This document shows positions 1-11,669 of a stretch of 64,000 bases of DNA, in pieces. The translations under genes were made by a program, and so were the position numbers. This DNA is from Lithospermum erythrorhizon (taxonomy: Eukaryota; Streptophyta; Magnoliopsida; Boraginales; Boraginaceae). Numbering within the stretch: the stretch's first letter is position 1; every line of letters starts with the position of its first letter. Under the pieces are notes generated by a model that ran no database searches, was not told the origin of the DNA, and saw nothing but the letters and a program-made list of their open reading frames with translations. The DNA lies in NCBI GenBank assembly GCA_019722365.1, contig JADFUC010002352.1:62001-126000 (forward strand), read 5' to 3'.

Positions 1-1250
1 ACTTTATAAAATTTCCCATGACTCCCAGGAACCCGCCCCTATCGGGCCGCCCGGGGGCTCTACACCCCAGATGACAGTTCCACGGCACTAACATTCTCGC
101 GGATTACCGTAGATTTCCCGAAAAACTTGATCTCAGCCGCCATATCCATAAATAAACCTCGAGAGCTTAGAAGTGAGGCTTTTTAAGGGAAATCATCGCC
201 CAGCGTTATTAACCTCGCGCCTCAACCAATCTAGGACATGCACATTTTCCTACTAACCAAAATGTGACAAGATCATCTACATATTGTGGCGCGCAGTCTT
301 ATGATGGAAAATGTGTTCGAGATAATGTAGAGGGGTATTGAATTAACAACCACGTATCGGTCAAGCGTCAAAGTTCTTGCGATCATTTGTATCGCGCTAA
401 GTTCGGTGGCCTGACTAGTTGTGGGAAACAAAATTCCTTGGACCACCTTGGATACAAACTTCCCCATGAAATGCAGATTGTATTTATCTGATTGACTTAG
501 GGTTATGGGCTCTACGATTATTATTAAGCATATTCGCACAATCCGTTTGGCTAATTGGCCAATTCTACTTTCGCCTAGTGGGATAATCCTCATACATTCA
601 TCGTTATCGTCCTCGTATGCAGTCATAAAAAATTCCATTCCCCTAGTCCTCCTCAGTAATCATTCCTTAGCGCCCATTAACATTAAAAGTTAAGCCTACC
701 GTAGAATTCGCCCGTTATCTAGATTCGGCCCACACGGTCCGTACCCATAGTCTTATAAAATTGAACTACAATTTTTTCGGATACCATTCACAGCTAAATG
801 TACAAATATTTGCCCCATTGAGCATTTTCTAGGTATTGGAATACGAAGGTTACCCGTAAATTGTTTGATGGAGGCCTCGTTCGAGATAGACACCTTATTA
901 AGTGCATTTATTACTCCACTTTCGGCAACATGACTTCAGCGTGTCATCCCCTCCTCAACTTTCCTCGAAGGATTCACTCTCCTCGTATTGGGGTTCGCCT
1001 CCTCAATTATATGACCTTTTTGCCCTCTTTTTTCCTCCATTGATGATTGTGCTTTCTTGTCCACTATTTTGTTTTTTTGGTGCCATTTTATAAATTAAAC
1101 AATATATTGCAAATAGAGAGTATAAAATAAGTTTATGGGTTGGTATAAGGCTGTATCTAAGAAATTTGAGGAGAATTTGTGGAGAATTTGTGATGAAATT
1201 ATGTTAATAATGAAAATGAAGTTCAAAAGTCGCGCCTATTGCAACCCTTA
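1..1250. other. unassigned flank
   Basis: No gene or element is recognised here. A 121-codon open frame on the minus strand (273-638) shows no motif I know, and its opposite strand is also open, so it is not called. From about 1090 the sequence becomes AT-rich and looks like the flank of the hAT element that starts near 1255. Confidence 0.4.
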
Positions 1251-1258
1251 TCTGATAT

Positions 1259-1500
1259 AAACGTGGTACCGTTCCATTTTAAACGGTACCACGTTTAACT
1301 TACAGAATGTATAACCGATTTTGAAGTTAAACGTGGTACCGTTCCATATAAACGGTGGGCCGTTTAACTTACGATCAATGAAATTTAATAACCTGGCGAG
1401 TACGTTATCCGTTAACGGTACGCGTTGGATACTGTTACCACACGTTTAAGTGTAACGTGGTACCATTAATTTTGCAATGGTATACCGTTTCAATTCCATT
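1259..1500. repeat. hairpin and subterminal repeat cluster of the hAT element
   Basis: Positions 1259-1273 and 1282-1296 form a perfect 15-bp inverted repeat (left arm AAACGTGGTACCGTT) with an 8-base loop. An imperfect second copy lies at about 1328-1366, and partial copies containing GGTACC follow to about 1480. Related GGTACCGTT and GGTATACCGTT motifs recur at the far side of the element, which supports a role as subterminal transposase-binding repeats. That role is inferred from hAT biology, not shown. Confidence 0.6.
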
Positions 1501-1799
1501 TAATCGTATCGAAAATGTAAAAGAAACATAAAAGATATTGTATTATTGAGCCGTTCACCGTTTATACAAATGGGCTAAGGGGAATTACAGTAATTTCATA
1601 CACTCGATCAAAATTATAAAAACTACTCTGAATCTAATCATCATACACTATTTCATCTTGGTTCTTCTTTGTCGAATGTATTTCTATTGTGTTGTTCTCT
1701 TCATCACTTGAATTTCTTGCACCGATGTCACTAAGATCGTTGAACAAATCTTTTTCCTTTCCTTCCGGCCAGGTGTCCTTATCTTGCATCACGATGCTC

Positions 1800-3600
1800 A
1801 TGACCGTCTAATCCTTGATACAAACACATACTTGATAAGCCGAACTTGTAAGTCTTGAACGTCTTTGAGTGTATTGGGCCGCCCGTACTAATCACGGATT
1901 CACTAGCTATTGTTGACATAGGTATAGAAAATATTTATTTTGCCATCTTAGACAATACCGAAACAATGCTTCTTGAGAATTAAGCCACGCCGTTTCAATA
2001 TATCAAAGGGTTATTATCATTGCATTGACTCGATTGAAGTTAGTAGTTAGAAAATATTGTGTTAACTAAATTTAGTGTATGCTTTGTGGAAGCGATTGAA
2101 TTAGTGTTACCTAATAATTGTAAAGCATTCCTTAGGTGATCATGTTGACTTAGTATCTTAACTCCGGGGCATATTGAAACTTGTTCCACTTACTAAGTGC
2201 GGCGCACTTTGCCCACGTACATTATTCTTATACATGTGTTATACATATACGTTTCAATTTCATCTTTCCATTTTTGAACATCAAAACTCTTTAGTTCGGG
2301 ATTAGGAATCTTAATGCTTAATAAGTTTCACATAGAAATTAAAATGACTTAATTTAGCGTTTGGATCCAAAATATGCCAATTGCATATCGTGTGGGATAG
2401 GATGAAAATATTTTAAAAACATGCTTTCGTATTCGGAACCATATCTCTAACAACATGACCATCTCTATGTTTAGTCATATGAATGGAAAGATTAACGACC
2501 ACATTCTAAGAAGCGAAGATGAATATTTGGTTCATATTGAGTTGAAAAACATTAGTATAATCTTTTAAAATGGCTCAAGAAATTTAAGTAATTAGTAACA
2601 ATATTTCCAATTATTATATGTGAGTGGGGATAATATTCTGATGGGAGCATGCATCTCATATAAAATGTTGTAATTTCATCATATACGTATTATATACGCA
2701 GTAGTAGATGCGTAAGTCGATTCACGTCCCAGTATCGCTGTCAAAAATTAATTTTTTAAAAGCTTCTTTAAGAGCGCCAGTAAATTTTTTTATATTAAAT
2801 GTCTTCTAACCCGCCATTAACAACAAAATTACTTGACCTTCTGAATTGGTAAAAATAAACTCATCCCAAACAACGTTTATTCCATCTTTAGCAACTAATT
2901 GAAGGACATGACATAAACATCTAACATGAAGAATTTCCTTTAAAATTCGGTTTTAATAGGCATCTTTAATCTTTCAATTGATACGTTATTAGCGGGCTAG
3001 CATTATCAAATGAAATTGAAATGTCCTATTGAGCATTTGTAATCGTTGGCACAATACCGATATACCTTCGAAATTTGAATATTGTTATGTTTATGATAAA
3101 TCTAAAATATATAATTCTCCTTTGTAAGACCCAATCATGATCAATCAATGGCATGTTACACACATTATATCAAAATCAAAAAACTTCACCCAAATATCAC
3201 TAGTCAAAACACATTTATAAGGAAAATTAAATGAAGATTTTACATAGAAGATCTTTTCACTTTTAAAATATGTAAAAGCATAGTTTAAGTAAAATGAACC
3301 GAGGGATACATATTGCTCGGGGACCGCGATATTTTGAATCCATTTAGTGAAACACCATCCGTCACAATGATTAAAAGCGAAAAGAACACCGATTACAAAT
3401 TTCATAGTTTGATCTATATGCCAAAATACTAAAAAAGTTTTCTTAGGTTTGGGTATCAATAGTTCCTTGTATACCACCCTCCCTACTATCTTTAGTGATC
3501 TTATGACCACTTAAGTTTCTAGCAAGATGACCGGTTCCCCCTTTACCCCCACGCCCGTTTTCCATGATAGAGTACTCTTACAATTTAAACAAGTTGCCGT
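1800..3600 (-). pseudogene. hAT transposase relic (BED zinc finger, catalytic part, dimerisation motif)
   Basis: Read on the minus strand, three hAT landmarks occur in the right order. A BED-type zinc finger lies at about 3600-3495 (Cys-x2-Cys as CLNC, then TGHLARNLSGHK after a frame change). The central region lies at 3510-3120 and has the family signature LTSDIW followed, after a one-base shift, by DHDWVLQRRI. The C-terminal dimerisation region at about 1935-1878 reads STIASESVISTGG, the signature that normally reads as SESAFSTGGR in plant hAT proteins. Frame changes and internal stops separate these blocks, so no functional protein can be made. The open stretch 3145-3510 is the longest surviving piece. 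The family call is firm; the subfamily is not resolved. Confidence 0.75.
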
Positions 3601-4339
3601 TTGTTTTCTCGGTCTCCATGAAAATATTTGAAATCAGCGAAGTTTTTCACTACCAGTAGTAGTATCCGTGGCACAAGATTGTAGCTGAGAGTTAATAGGG
3701 TAGTTCATCCATACGATTTATCATCATACAAATTAACAAAATCATTAGACATACTAACTTATCACTTTGAATACTTTTTCCAAGTTCGTTTTGATGCCAT
3801 TAATTAAGAAGAACAAATATAAAAAATTTATAAAAAGTTGATAGATAATAGAGATCGTATTAAATATGGAGAGTAAGATCGTTGATTCACTTGATTGTAG
3901 CGAAACAGCCCAAAACCACAAGTAATGAATATTGTAATTGCTTGAAAGTGATTCTCATTTCTTTGGTATTGCTTAAGAATGATTGTGAGTTGTGAAATGA
4001 AGGGAGGTGTTGCCACTTTTATAGGCATAACTTCATTTTGAGTTTTCGCGAAATGTAGGATGGTTTGTCTCGAGAGTCCAAAGCAGGGTACCGTTTAGAT
4101 GAAAGCTTGATACCCGCGTTACACGCAAAGCGATGATGCTAGTGTAATCTAAGCGGTACGAGTTGATCGTCTGGTCGTAAAAATAAGCGGATTGGCTTTA
4201 GCGGTAGTGCCGTTAATGTCCGTATTTCGATAATATGTTGCGGTAAGCAGATTATATATCCGTTATGCGTTACCGGGGTACCGTTAACTTTAAGCCCGGT
4301 ATACCGTTCCTTGAGTAAAAGCATTAATTGCCGTTATGT

Positions 4340-4520
4340 ATTCAAAGCGGTACCGCGGTGGCCCATCTGGGCCACCGAACGAGCGAGGGGCGGTATTAAG
4401 CAACGGGCGAGGCACGGCCCGGTTCGTTCAGGGCTGCAGGCGTCGAACATGTTACGGGCCGGCCCGGTTCGTTGCTTAAGGGCAGGGCGGGCGGTTCGTT
4501 CCCGACTATACGCATCCTTA
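4340..4520. repeat. GC-rich patch with GGCCCGGTTCGTT repeats
   Basis: A strongly GC-rich island in AT-rich surroundings. GGCCCGGTTCGTT occurs at about 4417 and again at about 4463, with further GGTTCGTT and GGGCGGG variants. The string CAGGGCTGCAGG at about 4429 resembles the start of many plant hAT termini (CAGGGCTG or TAGGGCTG). It may be the outer end of the neighbouring hAT element or of a second, non-autonomous one. It carries open frames on both strands that I regard as chance. Confidence 0.45.
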
Positions 4521-5191
4521 GAAGATTGTCGAATATGTTTTTTTAAATCATCAAAGTTCATAAATTTTGTACACTTAATTCACATAAATAAATTTACGTC
4601 AAAATAAAACAGGTTGAAAATATTATATACACTCTTTTCATTAATGAAGATTTTTCTAGTTTTACGTTTTTGAAAAAGATAATAGTTAAATTGATTCTAT
4701 TTCCAAAAAACCACATAACACTTTGTTAAAGTATAGTTATACGAAATGAAAAAGGAGTAAATATACATAATCTTCATAGTCTTATTTTAAAAATTTAAGA
4801 GTCATCAAACTATTAAATTTTAAGACTGAATAATTTTTAAGAATGGCCAGTTTAAAAATTTTAAATGGGCGAAAAATAGAAATAATTTAAATTTTTAATT
4901 TTTGTTTTCTAAAAGTATAAATCATAATCAATTCTTTACTTAGAATATAGCTAGTTATAACAAATCATTGAGATCAAATGACATTCAGAGTATAAGCATC
5001 TTCAATGCATAATATTTTGAGTCTAATAATAAGTTTGATAATAAAAATATGCATGCATGCTACTTTGTATCTAGCTTCCTCTTCTTCTTCCTTTTGTTTT
5101 TACTACCCCAAATTTCCCTTCATTAATCTTCATCCTCATAATAAAGTTATATAACTTCGTGACACCCTCCTTCCCCATCTTTCATGATATT
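4521..5191 (-). other. 3' flank and probable 3' UTR of the BEL1-type gene
   Basis: AT-rich DNA with no coding signal. The part nearest 5191 should be the 3' untranslated region of the minus-strand gene that ends at 5192. I could not pick a definite polyadenylation signal. Confidence 0.4.
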
Positions 5192-8100
5192 CTACCCAGC
5201 AAAATCATTCAACAATTGAGCACCCATCAAATTTCTATATGGTAACTTCTGGCTTTCATGGTTATCCAAAAGTGAGTACTGAGAAACTTGTTGGCAATCT
5301 TCAATGTGGTCCCTTGAATAAAAAAGAGAACTTTGTTGAGATGCAGAAGAAAATGCTAAGCACCCACTTCCACCACGCTGTTGTAAACCCAATGTCAAAG
5401 ATATCCCATTTCCTTTTCCATTTCCACCACCATAATTTTGTTGATGATTATGATGTCCATTTTCATTATCCCCAAAATGGATTTCATTTGTCGAATTATG
5501 ATGGTCATTGTATAATGAAAAATCAAATTCCATTGCACCACTGAAATTATTGTGTAGTTGATGATGAGATTCTTGCTGAAGAATAATGCTTTTCCCGTTT
5601 TCACCATCATTCTTGTTATTGTCTACATTAGTATTGATGATTGAAGAGAGGTACTCAGCATCGATTCGACGGAGTTGATCAGTAGTAGGTTTATGATCCT
5701 CATTTTTAAGTAGCTGATGATTCTGTTTGTTGCTAGAGTTCACATTACCATTGTCATCATCAAGTTGGAGGTCTGTTCCAGCTGCTTGACCATCCATGGA
5801 CTCTCGAAGGTTGTTGTTTTGTTGTTCCTTTAATTCTTCAAGATACATCTCTTCTACCATTGGCTTCCAAAGCCTCACTCTTGCATTGATGAACCAATTT
5901 GACACCTGACTTCTGGAACAAGATTACATGTTCAACATAACAAGAAAAGATTGACAATAACATTAGTCTTGTGGTGCAGCTGAAACATCAATTTTATTTA
6001 ATTTTTATGGACGAAAGAAAGAGTGCATCCAACAAAAATAATATTGTCTATACTTCAAGTGAACTATGAAAACTATTTCACACTCCCTACTTTAGTGAAA
6101 ATTGAAATAAGAGCTAAACTATCAAATTACTCGAAATAATTGTCGAAATAGTTTCCAATAGTGGCATCAAATTGCATTTTGGTCTCCAAACTAATATTGT
6201 TCAATTTTGAATTTTGATAGTTGATTTTATATATGTTATATGATAGTTGGGTATATAATCAAATTCTATTATTTATAATATACTTAATTGATTACATGAT
6301 AAGTTTAATTAAAGTTGTGTATATTTTGATTACATACTTTTGGAATGAAGGGACTAATAAAGAGTTACAATAATATCCATCTTATGATCATTATGAATTT
6401 CAAGTACATTATTGCAATATTTATGTGACTTGCCTGACTTCTGGAGAGACCGGTTTGGCGGGATAAAATGTGTTTATCCACATCACTTGGATACCTGAAA
6501 ATCCCAATTCATTAGAAATTATAGTAATGATGACTTCGGTTATTTGCATGTGAGAAAACAACTTCTAGCACACATCTATTTAGTTTCTCTTGTAGGAACT
6601 GAGGGTATGTGTGTGGGTGGGGGAGGGGGGTTGAGGATAAATTCAGTGGACATAGTTTTTGATTTTTTTTTTTTAATCTTCTATTAGAACAAAATCAACA
6701 TAAATTTAGAGTAATTGCGGAAGTAATTCATGAGATAGTAGGGCCGAGATTTGCGCTTTGATCTGGCAAATAGTTGGATTGTTGTAGTTTGGTCTCCAAT
6801 ATTAATAAAAGTGTTGCAGTTTAGTCCTCATTTTAACGGAGGTGTTAAAATTTGGGGGTAGATTAAAATTTGGGGGTAGATTAATTGTAAAATTTACATC
6901 CAAAATAAACTAAATATGAAATTTGACAACCATCCCCCGCTTCCTCATGCACCGCGGAAACCCGTTTTTTGGAGCAACAATTCGAGTGCTGCGCCAAACA
7001 CTCCATTCCATGTTTCTGAAATTATAAGATGTTGAACAAAAAAGAAAAGATGTTAATGATGAAGAACAAGATCACTTGTTCTCTAAAAATGATAGTCTCA
7101 TTTAAAACCAAATCATGAAAATAACATTTTATTTCAAAAGTTCATAACAATAGTAATTTTGTCCCAAACGTAATTGAAATAGAATTTTTTTTTCCACATG
7201 TTTATCAAAATACGGAGTATTAAGTTTACCCCAAATTTGAACTCAAAATACGTTTTGACAGTCAAATTTTAACGTACTTAACGAAGACCAAACTGCAACA
7301 CGTTTGTCAATATCTGAGGAATTAATGATGCTTATTGAGGGGGCCAAAGTGCGTCCCTGGCTTCCAGTTCAACAATTAACTCTAAGTATTAAGAAGCAGG
7401 CGGAGAAAATTCTAGAAGTAGCAAAAAAACAATAGTAAATAAGTTGGAAATAAGACAATGGAAATGGAATATGAAAGATGATAAAGAGAAACCAACAAAA
7501 TAAATAACGTTGTTTTTGTAACCAAATGATTGAGACTGCATGAAAGAAACATAGTAAGCATTGTAGAAAACTGCAAGTTGGGTTACTTTGTTTTCCAATA
7601 TTTTGAAAGAAAAATTAGATCTTTGATTTCATTATTCTATAATTACTTAAAACACAGAAATGTAATAAATGAAAAGATTGGAGGTTTACGGATGAAGAAA
7701 GTGTTCAAAGAGCCAAGCCCTAAGAACACAAACAGATCTATCAGGTAGGCCTCTTTGAGGTCTCCAAGGATGGGTCTCCATTATACTCATTTGTTGAAAT
7801 GCCCTTTGTTGCCTTAAAGTTTGATCAAGAATTCTCAGCCTTGGTGTTTCCCCTCTTGTTGTTTCTGGAGCAACACTATCTTTTTCCCCCATGGCCTTTT
7901 TTGTTATCTTGATTTGTTCCAAAATCCCATCTCTTAAGCACCTAAAATGTCTAGACATGGCCTTTGAAGCCAAAACTGAATACACTTTTGCTGCATTATG
8001 TCCAGTCACAGTTTCAAAGGGTGCAGTAACTGATTTCATTTGCTCACAGTAATGCTTATATCTTCTATCCACCTGTATGTGCAAACAAAATGTACATGTA

Positions 8101-9386
8101 TAAATGTCCATCAATCAAATGAATTGAAGTACTACCAAACAATTAAGGCAGGATCTGAATAAAAATATGAGAATGTGCAGTGAGTGATGCTCATTGAAGG
8201 ATGATCTGAAGGGAAGTCTAGGAATTTAAACATGTGGGGACCAATTTAAATGGCCCACAATTATTAATTAAATTAAACCCCACTAGGCAGTTGGCATTGT
8301 TGAAGGTCAGGCTTCATATAGTTCCACATGAACAAACTTAGGTAGCAAATAATTTCAACTTTTTTTTTTGTTTTCATTTCATATTTAATTCTAAGCTTTT
8401 TTCCAAGGTAAAATAAACCCCCAAAATTTTGACTTTTTGTTACAAATGAAGAATGTTTAAATACTTAACTCTGACAAATGAACAAAAGGATGGTATCTTT
8501 CTTGCATATAAACATGCTTTGACATTAATAATCTTTGGGAAGAAGGAACCACATGAAAAGGGAAGATTATTTTGAATAAAAATAAGTTAATAAAATTGAA
8601 GATGTGATAAATTACCTCTTCCAGCATTTGAATAAGTTTTGCTTTTCTTCTTTGTAGCTCTAGTAGGTCAAGTGAAAATAAAGGTAAGTTCTTTTTTGAG
8701 TCGTCATCTTGCAATTCAACAGTACTCTTCATAATCTTTGATGTCAGATCAGTTTGTTCAATTCCAAGGTTACAGAATTCATTCAAAAGCTCCTGGACAG
8801 GAACCAAATACTTTGAATTTCTGATCTTAAATTGTTGTCCAGAAACATTATAATAATCCAAAGCTGCAGCTTTTCCCAAGAACCCATCTTGCATCATGCT
8901 ATGTTGTTGACTTTGAACATTCAAACTGTTCTTATTACTCAAAATAAAACTATCAAATCTCATATCATCATGATGCTGCTGCCTCATAAATTCAAAGCCC
9001 ATGGTACTAGAACGATCATTAGAAGCATTTAAAGAAAGTGAAAGTTTTTCACTTGTTCTTTCATTTACTTCAATATTAGGAAACACACTCAAAGAAGATG
9101 GATCATCCTCAGCAACCATCATACTATGAGTATAAAACTGATCTTCATGTGTAGAAGAAGGCTCATGATTCATGTCTTTGCTTGAAGATGATGGACCAAC
9201 ATCTACATGGTACATAGTATTTTCTTGCTTGTTGAAGAAACTTTTCCAAAAAAGTGAACCTGGTTCATTTTGTTGTTGTTGTAGATGATTCTTGTTTTGA
9301 AACCCTATCATCTCACAGTTGAACATCTCTGTGTTGTGTTCAAAATCTTGTAAATTGATGACTTTCCATATGGGTAGTTGTACCAT
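5192..9386 (-). CDS. BEL1: BEL1-type (BELL/TALE) homeodomain transcription factor, intact, four exons
   Basis: Exons on the minus strand: 9386-8616, 8072-7690, 6494-6434 and 5905-5192. Joined they keep frame and give 642 residues. Visible parts: an N-terminal LSLSL (ZIBEL-like) motif near residue 115; the SKY box ([14 protein letters not shown]) at 191-204; the BELL domain at about 236-310; a TALE homeodomain at about 360-420 with the three-residue PYP loop (385-387) and WFINARVR in helix 3; a C-terminal ISLTLGLQ (ZIBEL) near 573; then RDHIED and [12 protein letters not shown] at the end. The 61-bp third exon is the usual BELL arrangement. The C-terminus and the LSLSL region resemble BEL1 more than SAW or PNY types; that subgroup call is by memory of the family. 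BELL proteins act in the nucleus as heterodimers with KNOX proteins; BEL1 is known for ovule integument identity. The start codon is the first ATG in frame but is preceded by an overlapping upstream ORF. Intron 3 is GC-AG. Confidence 0.95.
6601..6637 (+). repeat. G-rich tract in intron 2 (possible G-quadruplex)
   Basis: A GT run passes into GGGTGGGGGAGGGGGG on the plus strand, which is the template strand for the minus-strand BEL1-type gene. Four or more G-runs of three or more lie close together, enough for a quadruplex. It sits beside the poly-T run at 6665-6674, within the intron. Confidence 0.5.
6738..7362. mobile_element. putative Mutator-like miniature element in intron 2
   Basis: The left end reads inward through GATTTGCGCTTTG, then GTGTTGCAGTTTAGTCC at about 6811 and TTAAAATTTGGGGG. 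The right end, read inward on the minus strand, gives GACGCACTTTGGCCCCC, then CGTGTTGCAGTTTGGTC at about 7300 and TTAAAATTTGACTG. These form long, imperfect terminal inverted repeats around about 0.5 kb of non-coding DNA, the pattern of a non-autonomous Mutator-type element. An 18-bp unit containing AAAATTTGGGGGTAGAT is tandemly duplicated at about 6846-6881. No certain 9-bp target duplication was found. It sits wholly inside the intron, so the protein is unaffected. Confidence 0.5.
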
Positions 9387-9860
9387 CAGGGTAACAATAC
9401 TCAGATGATGATGGTGTCACCATGGATCATCTTATGTTTATTGTTTCTTTTGTGGAAATTCTAGTTTAATTAAAAAAAAAAATCCTACCTTGTTTGTTGA
9501 TCACTCCTAGATTTTCTCTCTGATTCTGCAGTTTTCAAGTCCCTCAAGATCAACATAAGAAGTCAATCGTTAGAAAAAACAAAATGAAACAAAGATGAAA
9601 TAAGGAAATGATAAAGCAAAAAAATCATTTACACATGTTTTGGACATCAAGATATATACCTTTTTATCCAAAACAACTAGAAAAGAAGGGGAAAAAAAGA
9701 AAGAAAAAGATTGAATCTTTCTTTGCTTACTAGTTAGACTCTAACTTGTTCTCATCCTCATCAACACACACACAGAGAAAGAGAGAAAAAGAAAAAATTA
9801 GTAAAGTGGCTAAGCTAAAGAGACTGCTCTCTTAAACAGGAAGGTATATAACAGTATATA
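9387..9860 (-). promoter_or_regulatory. leader and core promoter of the BEL1-type gene
   Basis: A TATA-like TATATA lies at 9845-9851 in the minus direction, so transcription could start near 9815. The leader holds pyrimidine-rich tracts (9770-9800 read on the minus strand). A possible 134-bp leader intron has donor AAAAG|GTATAT at 9660/9659 and acceptor CTGCAG at 9526. Two upstream ORFs are visible: a 9-codon one at 9430-9401 and a 27-codon one at 9423-9340 that overlaps the main start in another frame. These are readings of sequence only; no transcript evidence is available. Confidence 0.4.
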
Positions 9861-10860
9861 GTATGTGTACATATATGAAAGAGTGTGTGGTGATAATATA
9901 GCTACATATCATCTGATGATGCTTTCATTGTGAAAAATTATGAAAAATGAGAATTTGTGGGTAAAAAGTAAAGGGGCTTTAATTTGTTAACATTTTCCAC
10001 TCTTAATAATATAACAATATATATATATGAAGAAAACTTAATTAAATAATAGATACAAAAAATCCTCTGAGGAATAGATGATCAAAATTATTGCTAAATG
10101 AGAAAACATAGTCAAAAGCAAAGAAGCAAAGAGGCCCAATTTGTTCATCATTTACCATGCTTTTTCATTTCCCTCCTCTCTAATCTTTCCTCTTTCATAT
10201 CTATGGAGTCAATGGACCATTTGTTTCACATTTGATGCGTACAAACTAGAATTCAAATCTTCTCTTCAATAATTTCATTGGGTATACTTGTACTATTATA
10301 TTGACATATCCCATGTCCAAAATTATTAAATATTGAATTAGGACAATCCAATATGACAAGCCATCTTATTAGTTTAAAATATATAGAAAAAGACATGGAT
10401 TAGAATCATCCAAAAGTTAGATATCTTTATTCTTTGGATTACGGTTCCAATTAGATTATTATTACCAAGAAATGCAAAATAAAACAAGAGTCCTATGATT
10501 TTCAATGTTGTAGTAGTACTATGCATGACCAAGGTAATAATATTATTAGTGTCCTTTTCCCTTGTAGGTATATATGATATCAGCCGCAACATGGTATTGT
10601 GTCTCCTGCTAATCATTGCATGCTAAAGAGGTCACTTTTATTATGTCTAATTGTTCTTCCTAGGTAAGATGAACTTACAAAAAATTATAAATATTTAATG
10701 AATTAATAGCATAATTCCCAAAAGAAAAAGCTGGGTATGCTTTAAAATCTCTAATACTCTGAAAGTAAAACTAAATAATTTACTAATACAAAAGTTAATT
10801 AATTCGTTCTTTGGGGAATTATTGTAAATCTCAAAAAGGTATATGAGAAGTGACAGAGGC
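9861..10860. other. upstream intergenic DNA of the BEL1-type gene
   Basis: AT-rich DNA with no gene or element recognised, including an (AT)n run near 10015-10027. It probably contains distal promoter elements of the minus-strand gene. It ends where the dispersed repeat copy A begins. Confidence 0.4.
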
Positions 10861-10863
10861 CAT

Positions 10864-11665
10864 TGTCGATAAGCTACAAAGAGCCAGAGCAAGCTACGTG
10901 AAAAGTAAAATCTTCCGAAAGTAAAAGCAACGAGGTTGGTAGCGGTTTAGTCTTAAAAGTAGCAACACGCGTGCGGGGCGGTTCTTGGAGTGAAGGATTC
11001 GATATGGTCAAGAATTACAAATAAGGTCTTACTCGAATGTCCCAGTTCTCTTCGCCTGTCCTAACGTCTGAATGTATAGCTCGAGAACCACCGTATAAAT
11101 ACCCACTGCCGCCCAGCTACAGCTCACATCACTAGTATGTGGCAAACTGATACTTTCACTAGAATAAAAGCTGTTGTAGCAGAATTAATCGCGAGACGGT
11201 TATGCAATCTTAATGGAGTTTATAGTAACACTCCGTCACATTCGGCTTCTGGCGCTAAATTTCCACGCAAGGCTCATCGCTTCCCGTCTGATATCTGAGA
11301 ATCTGCTCTTTGTTTATGCAGCGTCGCTTGCGTCTGCGTTAGAAGCCGTTATATAGTGTGGCGGAATCTGATGTTTATAGCGGAAATTTTGCTATAGCGA
11401 AAACTTCATCTTGTGAATATTAATAAATGTGGTCGAATTTCCACGTTGTTTTAGGCGTGTATGCTTTGTTCGCTTGATTGACAGAAATGATACCCTTAGG
11501 CTGGTGAATCGTATCTTACAGGATTACGTGATCCTCTTTGAGATAGTATGAAATATTGTGCGAAAGATCTGTGACTCTTGAATAGTTGCCGCGTCACATC
11601 GACTCTTGAATAGTTTTTGCTACATCGGGGCGTGAGTCGTGACAAGCGGCGCTTGACCAAGCTAC
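10864..11665. repeat. dispersed 0.8 kb repeat, copy A
   Basis: Collinear along its whole length with the segment at 27064-27835 in the same orientation; both open with TGTCGATAAGCTAC and share long blocks such as ATAAGGTCTTACTCGAATG and GCTATAGCGAAAACTTCATC. It is bounded by AAGCTAC at 10871 and 11659. No coding sequence. It could be an LTR or a non-autonomous Mutator-type element; no primer site or polypurine tract adjoins it. Confidence 0.6.
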
Positions 11666-11669
11666 TGAT

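Larger units (their letters stand above)
1255..4360 (-). mobile_element. decayed hAT DNA transposon
   Basis: An approximately 3.1 kb stretch bounded on both sides by copies of the subterminal motif GGTACCGTT (1259-1500 on the left, 4085-4320 on the right), with a hAT transposase relic on the minus strand between them. hAT elements move by cut and paste and commonly carry clustered short repeats near the ends. I could not fix exact terminal inverted repeats or an 8-bp target duplication, so the limits are approximate. The element is dead: the transposase has several frame breaks. Confidence 0.6.

Noticed and set aside
273..638. 121-codon minus open frame
   Set aside because: No recognisable motif, opposite strand also open, no promoter or homologue I could see.
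4311..4607. 98-codon plus and 75-codon minus open frames
   Set aside because: Both arise from the GC-rich GGCCCGGTTCGTT repeats; low-complexity Arg/Ala/Gly-rich products.
5239..5610. His-rich open frames on plus and in another minus frame
   Set aside because: Shadows of exon 4 of the BEL1-type gene.
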